Source of the DNA: Chryseotalea sp. WA131a
GTDB taxonomy: Bacteria; Bacteroidota; Bacteroidia; Cytophagales; Cyclobacteriaceae
Length of the DNA: 64,000 bases
NCBI GenBank assembly: GCA_025370075.1
Contig: CP073016.1
Span: forward strand, 62,001-126,000
Direction of reading: 5' to 3'
Part shown: one piece after another, positions 58,258 through 64,000 of the stretch
How positions within the stretch are numbered: the stretch's first letter is position 1
Layout of the letters: every line of letters starts with the position of its first letter
The notes under the pieces: model-generated
Seen by the model: the letters and a program-made list of their open reading frames with translations, nothing else
The model's database searches: none
What the model was told of the DNA's origin: nothing
Translations under genes and position numbers: made by a program

Positions 58258-59820
58258 TTATGCCTTCCTTTTTTTCACCACCTCATTCCTTCTGGGTCTA
58301 TCTTTAATTCGCCAGACAAAGCCTTTTAGCGTCTCGTCATCGGGCTTCAGTTCATGCACCGGTATGAGCTTGGCATCGGGCTTTACATAAAAGCTCACAT
58401 TGTTCACTTTGCCTTGCTTGAAATTGATGCGCATGTTGCTGCAAATCATTTTGTTCATGCCCATCGTAATGAGCAGTTTTACTAATAGACTATCAGTTTT
58501 TAAAACGTCTTTTTCTTCCAACGCATAATAGAGGCTTTCGCCATTGCCCTTTACAACTACATGATGAATACTTTTCCCCTCAAAGTAAGAAGTCATGAGT
58601 CTGCCCTTGATTTGGTTAAAGTTCCGCATCGAGTCTTGCGAAATCACAAACGAGTTGTTGACCATGTAAATGCGGTTTATCTTTTTGTTTTTGAGCAGCA
58701 CCCGAATGGAGTCGGCTGTCATCTGGTTTCCATCGCTCCATAAAACGGGATCTCGATAAAAATAGAGTGTGGAGTCTGAATTGACATACACGAGCGAATC
58801 GGCCGAGCCTTGCATGTTGCTTTTGAAAATCTTTACGTGATGATAAGCCAACAGGCGTTTCTTTTTGGGGTCAACACTTTCTACCGAAGTGAGTGTATCG
58901 GCAGACAAAAAAAGTGTATCGCCATCGTCATCCACCTTTGCGAGGTATGCATGACCGTACACTTTTGAGATGCCCTTCTTCTTATCATAAAAGGCATCGT
59001 CACCATAAATCGTCATGTTATCTTCTTTGGAGGTCATGGCCACACGCCCCTTGGACCGGTAGAGTTTTCGTTTGTCGTCTAAAAAATTTTGGTCGCCCTT
59101 CATCCGGTAGGTAGGTGTTTCAAACAGCCCTCTCTCTAACTGTGATACTTTTTGGATAGTGTTGTATTCACCACTTACGTAGATTGCTGTTTTTCCGTCT
59201 TTGGCCGTAACGGTGGTAGAGTCTCTAAAATAAACAATGCGTGTTTTGGAATTGTACTGCAGCGTGTCGGAGGCTAGGGTATTGTCTTCGTTGACACCCA
59301 CTACATTTTTTTTGAAAGAAGCCAAATTGGTGTTTACATCATAATAGCCCTTCCAACTGGTAAGCGTGTTGGTAGTGTCTACCAGTTTGCCACCGTTAAA
59401 ATAGCGGGCCTCATTTTGTAAGCGGTAGTAATCCAAAAAATCGGTGTAAAGAGTGGCCAGCCCTTTTTTTACAAACACTACATTTTTTCTGAGCTTGGCG
59501 ATTTTGGTATTGCCATCGTAGGCGAGGCCCTTTGCCGTAATATCAACTGAATCGCCATCCACAATATGAACATTGCCAAAGGCATTCAATTCATTTTTTA
59601 CTTTGTAAAAATGTGCAGAGTCGCAATAGATGGTGGTATTATTTTGTTCAAACACCACATCGCCCACCAACCGATCGAACCGCTGGCCGTCTTTTAAACT
59701 ACCGTAGGCGGTGTTGGCTTTCTTGAGGTTGATTTTCTTTTGGGAGAAAGCTGGCAATGCCAACAGCGCTGCCACCATTAGTAAGCCCAGTTTTTTGTAC
59801 CCGCATCGCTGGTTAGGCAT
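58258..59820 (-). CDS. OstA/LptA-like secreted protein
   Basis: About 520 residues after a signal peptide (KKLGLLMVAALLALPAFS/Q; the start at 59820 MPNQRCG gives a sensible signal, while longer frames to 59871 do not). A series of beta-jellyroll OstA-type repeats is visible as recurring strands such as GDVVFEQNNTTIYCDSAHFY, GNVHIVDGDSVDITAKGLAYD and NVVFVKKGLATLYTDFLDYY. The family carries lipopolysaccharide or similar envelope lipids across the periplasm (LptA/LptD-like). A Bacteroidota variant, longer than LptA. Single leftward gene before tilS, divergent. Confidence 0.85.
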   Translation of the reverse strand: MPNQRCGYKKLGLLMVAALLALPAFSQKKINLKKANTAYGSLKDGQRFDRLVGDVVFEQNNTTIYCDSAHFYKVKNELNAFGNVHIVDGDSVDITAKGLAYDGNTKIAKLRKNVVFVKKGLATLYTDFLDYYRLQNEARYFNGGKLVDTTNTLTSWKGYYDVNTNLASFKKNVVGVNEDNTLASDTLQYNSKTRIVYFRDSTTVTAKDGKTAIYVSGEYNTIQKVSQLERGLFETPTYRMKGDQNFLDDKRKLYRSKGRVAMTSKEDNMTIYGDDAFYDKKKGISKVYGHAYLAKVDDDGDTLFLSADTLTSVESVDPKKKRLLAYHHVKIFKSNMQGSADSLVYVNSDSTLYFYRDPVLWSDGNQMTADSIRVLLKNKKINRIYMVNNSFVISQDSMRNFNQIKGRLMTSYFEGKSIHHVVVKGNGESLYYALEEKDVLKTDSLLVKLLITMGMNKMICSNMRINFKQGKVNNVSFYVKPDAKLIPVHELKPDDETLKGFVWRIKDRPRRNEVVKKRKA

Positions 59821-59946
59821 AAATACTCGAAGGCATCTGAATATTGTGTGAATAGAGGTAGCCACTATCATTTCATCAAAATCGTAAAATTCAAAATAGC
59901 ACCTACAAAAATCATGGTAATCAAGTCAATCATTCTAATCATCGTT

Positions 59947-59954
59947 TACCTTTG
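59947..59954 (+). promoter_or_regulatory. -7 promoter box TACCTTTG running into the tilS start
   Basis: TACCTTTG matches TAnnTTTG exactly; RNA would start near 59959, at the GTG at 59958. The TTG at 59952 lies inside the box. No TTG is seen at the -33 position. The start region TTTGTGTGTGC is shared with miaA. Confidence 0.5.
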
Positions 59955-59957
59955 TGT

Positions 59958-61271
59958 GTGCTTCAAGCCTTTCAGCAACATATTGAGCAAAAAAAACTGT
60001 GCAAAGCTACCGATAAAATTCTTGTGGCCGTAAGCGGAGGATTGGATTCGATGGTGCTGATGCATTTGTTTCAAGAAGCGGGTTATCAAATACGTGTTGC
60101 CCACGCCAATTTTCAATTGCGCGGTATTGAATCGGATGGAGATGAAGAATTTGTTCGCCATTGGTGTAGCCGATTAGGGCTCTATTTTTATAGCCAGCGC
60201 TTTGAAACCAATAACTATGCCACCAGAAAGGGCATCTCTACCCAAATGGCTGCCCGCGAGCTGCGGTACCACTGGTTTGAACAGGTGGCGAACCAAGAAA
60301 AGTTTGATTGGATTGCCACCGCCCATCATGCAGATGATTCCGTGGAAACGGTGCTGTTAAACCTAACAAAAGGTGCGGGCATCGAAGGGCTAACGGGTAT
60401 TGAGGTTCAGAACCAAAATATCATCCGTCCACTCTTATTTGCTTCACGCGAAAGCATTGAAGAATTCGCAGCTGCGAAAGGCATCGCTTGGCGCGAAGAT
60501 CAGAGCAACGCATCCGATGACTATCAACGCAACTTTATCCGACACCAGGTAGTGCCTCGATTAAAACAACTCAATCCTTCTTTTGCGGAGTCTATTGTTC
60601 GGTCGATTACAAAATTGCAAGGCACCGAAGTGCTTTCGCAGATTGGGTTAAGGCAATGGAAGCAGCAATATGAAGTGGTTAAGGGCAATGAAATTCACCT
60701 TTCTAAATTGGGATTAAAAACACTGGCGCATCCTGAATCGGTTTTGTATGCGCTCATCAAAGAGTATGGGTTTAACCTCGCCCAATGCGAAGACATTATA
60801 AAATCGCTGGATGGGCAATCGGGCAAGAAATTCAGTGCCGAAAGGTATGGCCTCGTGATCGATCGAACAGAAATCATCCTTTATAAGTTCTTTAACGCAG
60901 AAGAAGTTTTTATCACGAATGAAGCCAACCATTACCAACTGGGAAGTTTGAATCTTTCGGTTTGGTCCGAATCTCTACCTAACATTTCGAAAGCAAAAAA
61001 TGCTGCGAGCTTGGATGTTTCTAAGTTAACCTTCCCATTGAAATGGAGAAAATGGAAGCCGGGAGATTCTTTTCAACCGCTTGGCATGAAGCAGAAAAAG
61101 AAGCTGAGCGATTACTTTATTGACGAAAAATTGACCTTGGCTGATAAAGAACAGGCTACCGTTATTGAAAGCAGGGGAGAGATTGTTTGGGTGGTAGGCC
61201 AACGCATTGACGACCGCTATAAAATTACCGATGAAACTACCAATTCTTTCATTTTAGATTGTGGATTTTAA
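59958..61271 (+). CDS. tilS: tRNA(Ile)-lysidine synthase
   Basis: Adds lysine to C34 of tRNA-Ile(CAU) so that it reads AUA. The N-terminal PP-loop ATP pyrophosphatase motif VAVSGGLDSMVLMHLF is followed by RVAHANFQLRGIESDGDEEFV, ATAHHADDSVETVLLNL and the WREDQSNASDDYQRNFIRHQVVP segment; the C-terminal domain ends LKWRKWKPGDSFQPLGMKQKKKLSDYFIDEKL, a TilS_C signature. About 437 residues. No ATG start; GTG at 59958 or TTG at 59952, GTG preferred because the -7 box overlaps the TTG. Divergent from the OstA-like gene. Confidence 0.93.
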   Translation: MLQAFQQHIEQKKLCKATDKILVAVSGGLDSMVLMHLFQEAGYQIRVAHANFQLRGIESDGDEEFVRHWCSRLGLYFYSQRFETNNYATRKGISTQMAARELRYHWFEQVANQEKFDWIATAHHADDSVETVLLNLTKGAGIEGLTGIEVQNQNIIRPLLFASRESIEEFAAAKGIAWREDQSNASDDYQRNFIRHQVVPRLKQLNPSFAESIVRSITKLQGTEVLSQIGLRQWKQQYEVVKGNEIHLSKLGLKTLAHPESVLYALIKEYGFNLAQCEDIIKSLDGQSGKKFSAERYGLVIDRTEIILYKFFNAEEVFITNEANHYQLGSLNLSVWSESLPNISKAKNAASLDVSKLTFPLKWRKWKPGDSFQPLGMKQKKKLSDYFIDEKLTLADKEQATVIESRGEIVWVVGQRIDDRYKITDETTNSFILDCGF

Positions 61272-61350
61272 ATTTAGATTTGCACCCTGAATTTGCCCGG
61301 ATAGCATTAGATACTTTTCAAACAACTCCCATAACTTAACAGATCATTTC

Positions 61351-62283
61351 ATGAAAATTACTGTAGTAGGTGCTGGTAATGTAGGCGCCACCTGTGCCGA
61401 TGTATTGGCGTACAAAGAAATTGCCAACGAAATTGTGTTGGTAGACATTCGCGAAGGCTTTGCTGAAGGCAAGGCATTGGATATTTGGCAAAAAGCGCCC
61501 ATTGATTTGTACGATACCCGTACCATTGGCTCGACCAACGATTATGCAAAAACTGCCAATTCAGAAGTGGTGGTGATCACTTCTGGTTTGCCGCGCAAGC
61601 CCGGCATGACGCGCGATGACTTGATCGGCACCAATGCAGGAATTGTAAAGTCGGTAACCGAAAATGTGGTGAAGTACTCACCCAATGCCATCATTATTGT
61701 AGTGTCCAATCCATTGGATGTGATGACGTACCAAGCACACATTACTTCCAAACTTCCACGCACACGCGTGATGGGTATGGCGGGTATTTTGGATACGGCC
61801 CGTTATCGTGCTTTTTTGGCCGAGGCGTTGAACGTTTCCCCTAAAGATATTCAAGCGATGTTGTTGGGTGGCCATGGCGATACAATGGTGCCACTTCCTC
61901 GCTACACTACTGTGGGCGGCATTCCGGTAACGGAATTGATTGCGAAAGATAAATTGAACGCCATTATTGAGCGCACCAAAGTAGGCGGTGGTGAGTTGGT
62001 AAAACTGATGGGCACGTCTGCGTGGTATGCCCCGGGCTCGGCTGCCGCACAAATGGTGGAAGCAATTGTGCGCGATCAACGCAGAGTGTTGCCTGTATGT
62101 ATGCAACTAGATGGCGAATACGGGATCAAAAATTGTTACTTGGGCGTGCCCGTAATCTTGGGCAAAAACGGTATCGAAAAAGTGATTGAATTGGAGTTGA
62201 ATGCCGAAGAGAAAGCGCTCTTGGAAACCAGCCGCCAGCATGTGACGGAGGTGATGGAAGTATTGGAGAAGTTGGGGAAATAA
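61351..62283 (+). CDS. mdh: Malate dehydrogenase (LDH-like type)
   Basis: Interconverts malate and oxaloacetate with NAD(H) in the TCA cycle. 310 residues: NAD loop ITVVGAGNVGATCADVLA, EIVLVDIREG (Asp that prefers NAD), RDDLIGTNAGIVKSV, SNPLDVMTYQ and the catalytic His region MLLGGHGDTMVPLPRYTTVGGIP. ATG at 61351. A strong intrinsic terminator follows at 62303-62336. A possible -7 box TAGATTTG at 61275-61282 suggests its own promoter after tilS. Confidence 0.94.
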   Translation: MKITVVGAGNVGATCADVLAYKEIANEIVLVDIREGFAEGKALDIWQKAPIDLYDTRTIGSTNDYAKTANSEVVVITSGLPRKPGMTRDDLIGTNAGIVKSVTENVVKYSPNAIIIVVSNPLDVMTYQAHITSKLPRTRVMGMAGILDTARYRAFLAEALNVSPKDIQAMLLGGHGDTMVPLPRYTTVGGIPVTELIAKDKLNAIIERTKVGGGELVKLMGTSAWYAPGSAAAQMVEAIVRDQRRVLPVCMQLDGEYGIKNCYLGVPVILGKNGIEKVIELELNAEEKALLETSRQHVTEVMEVLEKLGK

Positions 62284-62302
62284 CGAATTAGTTTTTTAGC
62301 AA

Positions 62303-62343
62303 AAAGGCACAAAGACGTCAACGTTTTTGTGCCTTTGTTTTTT
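62303..62343 (+). terminator. Intrinsic terminator of mdh
   Basis: AAAGGCACAAA (62303-62313) pairs with TTTGTGCCTTT (62326-62336), 11 bp, followed by GTTTTTTT. Lies 20 nt after the mdh stop. Confidence 0.92.
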
Positions 62344-62420
62344 TATGTGATTTTTCTTCGAGATCAAAGAACTATTTGGTATGCTTTCCTCATCCCACTA
62401 ATCAGTAAACTCCAGGTAAA

Positions 62421-64000
62421 ATGTTCAAAATCGCCTTTACGATACTTCTCAGCATTCAACTGGGGTATTCACAAATTACCGTAAAAGGAAAAGTAGTCAG
62501 TCAAACGGATCAGAAGCCTATTGCCTACGTCAATGTTGGAATAGTAAACACCGGGTTCGGGACGATTTCCAACGAAGATGGTTCGTTCTCACTGCAAGTG
62601 CCCCAACTCAATTTGAAAGACACGCTTCGTTTTTCTGGAATTGGGTATGGTAAAAGAAGTATTCCGATTCAATCATTTCTCACAAAAGACGTCATCGTTT
62701 ATTTGAAGGAACACGTTACACAATTGAACGAAGTCACCGTCACCTCAAAAAAAGAAAAGAACAAAACGTTTGAATTGGGAAATAGAAAGTCGCGAGGGGG
62801 AACACTTGAAACCGACACGATTTATGCAGGTTCGGCAACGGCTCTCTTGATTGAAAACAAAAATCCCGTACAAAAAGGCTTTTCATTTCCAGTTTACTTA
62901 CAAAGTGCAAGCATCCGGATTTTCAGAAACAATTTGCCAGCCTTCAAAATGCGCGTTCGGCTGTATTCAGTTGATAAAATTACAAAATCGCCTGATGAAG
63001 ACCTTCTAAAAAAAAGCGTTGTAGTTGAATCGACCATGCGAAATGGTTGGTTGACGTTTGACCTTTCTGAATTTCAGTATCTAATCAAGGAACCTTTCTT
63101 TATCGCCTTTGAGCAAATTCTTACCAAAACCGATAGAGCCCAGGTTGCAAAAGGCTACCAAGACTTTATCAAAAAGCACCCCGACCGGTTGCGCATTGAC
63201 ACGGTTGTCTTTGAGGGTAAAAAGCAAGTGCGGCAGCGAGTGGGGATGAGTGGTATTGACTTGCCCGGAACATTTATTGGAATAGCTCCGGGCGAAGCGG
63301 CCAGCAAATTATATAGCTGCTTTACTCGAAACACGAGCTTTGACAAGTGGGAAAAAGTGCGCGGGACTTTAGCTGCCACTGTAACGGTGAGCAACCAGCC
63401 TCCAGCCTCCCAAGCAGTTTCCACTATCGCGCCAGAAAAGCCTTGCCAAGAAAGCAGTGCGGCATGTGCCGCCATAGAAGATTGCAACAATTTTTTAGGC
63501 GAATCAAACGTAAATGGTTTGCAGCTTTGCGTAAGCATAAAAGGCAAAATAAAACTATCGCGAGGGTTTGGATTGGCTGACGTTGAAAACAAACTGCCAG
63601 TAACCCCTAACACTCGCTTTCGCATCAACAGTGTATCAAAAGCGGTAACCTCGGCCGCGCTGATAAAACTGTTATCTGAAAATAAATTGGATTTGGATGC
63701 GCCTATACAAAAATACATTCCTTCATTTCCATTGAAGAAATATTCATTTACTACTCGCCAACTGGCTGGACACTTGGCTGGTATTCGAGATTACCACGAA
63801 AATGACTTGAGCGACTTAGTTCGTACCGAACATTATGAAACGGCCACTCAAGCTATCAAGATTTTTGAAAATGATAGCTTGCTGTTTAAGCCTGGCTCAC
63901 AATTCCACTATTCTACATTTGGTTGGAATTTGATTGGAGCCGTGATTGAAGGCGCGAGCGGCCAAAACTATTTGGATTACATGCAGGAACATATATGGAA
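62421..64000 (+). CDS. Carboxypeptidase-like regulatory domain fused to a serine hydrolase (beta-lactamase class C/LACTB-like), truncated by the window edge
   Basis: The frame from ATG 62421 is open to the window end (526 residues visible). Signal peptide FKIAFTILLSIQLGYS/Q; residues about 20-105 form a carboxypeptidase D regulatory-like beta domain (VKGKVVSQTDQKPIAYVNVGIVNTGFGTISNEDGSFSLQVP then LNEVTVTSKKEKNK), a region of about 230 residues without recognised motif, a Pro/Ser/Cys-rich linker, then the serine hydrolase domain with S404-V-S-K407 and HYSTFGWNLIG (Tyr497). HLAGIRDYHE and YSTFGW resemble LACTB. The downstream part lies outside the window. Substrate unknown. Confidence 0.8.
   Translation, partial: MFKIAFTILLSIQLGYSQITVKGKVVSQTDQKPIAYVNVGIVNTGFGTISNEDGSFSLQVPQLNLKDTLRFSGIGYGKRSIPIQSFLTKDVIVYLKEHVTQLNEVTVTSKKEKNKTFELGNRKSRGGTLETDTIYAGSATALLIENKNPVQKGFSFPVYLQSASIRIFRNNLPAFKMRVRLYSVDKITKSPDEDLLKKSVVVESTMRNGWLTFDLSEFQYLIKEPFFIAFEQILTKTDRAQVAKGYQDFIKKHPDRLRIDTVVFEGKKQVRQRVGMSGIDLPGTFIGIAPGEAASKLYSCFTRNTSFDKWEKVRGTLAATVTVSNQPPASQAVSTIAPEKPCQESSAACAAIEDCNNFLGESNVNGLQLCVSIKGKIKLSRGFGLADVENKLPVTPNTRFRINSVSKAVTSAALIKLLSENKLDLDAPIQKYIPSFPLKKYSFTTRQLAGHLAGIRDYHENDLSDLVRTEHYETATQAIKIFENDSLLFKPGSQFHYSTFGWNLIGAVIEGASGQNYLDYMQEHIW

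Noticed and set aside
61678..62106. Antisense 142-residue frame inside mdh
   Set aside because: The mdh protein on the plus strand has all family motifs; the antisense frame is His/Arg-rich with no recognisable domain and is a codon-usage shadow.
63155..63718. Leftward 187-residue frame near the right edge
   Set aside because: It runs antisense to the continuous 526-residue plus-strand frame that has a signal peptide and serine hydrolase motifs.

Overview
The window looks like a Bacteroidota chromosome, most likely Cytophagales (my inference from gene content; no search was run). Supporting signs are a type IX secretion C-terminal sorting domain (57419-58123), a TonB receptor with an N-terminal carboxypeptidase-like domain, a DUF5916 outer-membrane protein, ExbB/ExbD genes in a four-gene operon, OstA-like and TlpA/DUF4369-like proteins, and promoters of the Bacteroidota type (TTG, 19-21 nt, TAnnTTTG) in front of exbB and hppA. 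Most of the DNA is ordinary chromosomal sequence; a few segments are visibly AT-richer (1313-2920, 19459-22153, 40723-41429).

Layout. 1-7.7 kb: tail of an outer-membrane protein, a ferredoxin-type reductase, then a leftward block with a solitary ATPase-DUF4435 fusion (a possible single-gene PARIS/OLD-like defence protein), two tandem serine hydrolases, an apparently exported methyltransferase, a small membrane protein and an SMP-30-like lipoprotein. 7.7-15.5 kb: M3 peptidase, then a MarR regulator and YceI gene with a palindromic operator candidate, DUF5916 protein and a thioredoxin-like protein. 15.6-25.1 kb: miaA, then a glycan cluster (glycosyltransferases, flippase, methyltransferases) beside ruvC and a GT2 gene. 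25.2-31.4 kb: coiled-coil protein, GAF/SpoIIE phosphatase, NodB deacetylase, MurG-like transferase, diacylglycerol kinase, TatD and asparaginase.

31.4-32.1 kb holds a small candidate mobile unit: a GIY-YIG gene between inverted palindromes, flanked by a 22-bp direct repeat that is the 3' end of the adjacent tRNA-Ser(GGA). 32.2-34.5 kb is an exbB-exbD operon. 34.7-40.6 kb has an MFS permease, an ABC ATPase/permease pair, a DUF3299-like secreted protein and a convergent TonB receptor, a set that resembles metal-uptake loci. A MNT/HEPN toxin-antitoxin pair follows. 41.5-59.8 kb is mainly leftward housekeeping: TPR membrane protein, gatC, plsC, MsbA-like exporter, ABC-F protein with one degenerate ATP site, anti-sigma/ECF sigma pair, ATP-grasp enzyme, K+-dependent pyrophosphatase, T9SS cargo and OstA-like protein, plus a rightward penicillin acylase. 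tilS, mdh and a truncated carboxypeptidase-like/beta-lactamase fusion close the window.

A recurrent oddity is a family of low-complexity intergenic tracts built from short words such as TTACC, GTAACCAG and CAACTGCC. They occur at about a dozen gene borders on both strands, form the last codons of miaA and appear to have entered the coding sequence of the polysaccharide deacetylase. miaA and tilS share a TTTGTGTGTGC start region in which the -7 promoter box runs into a GTG start codon, suggesting leaderless messages.
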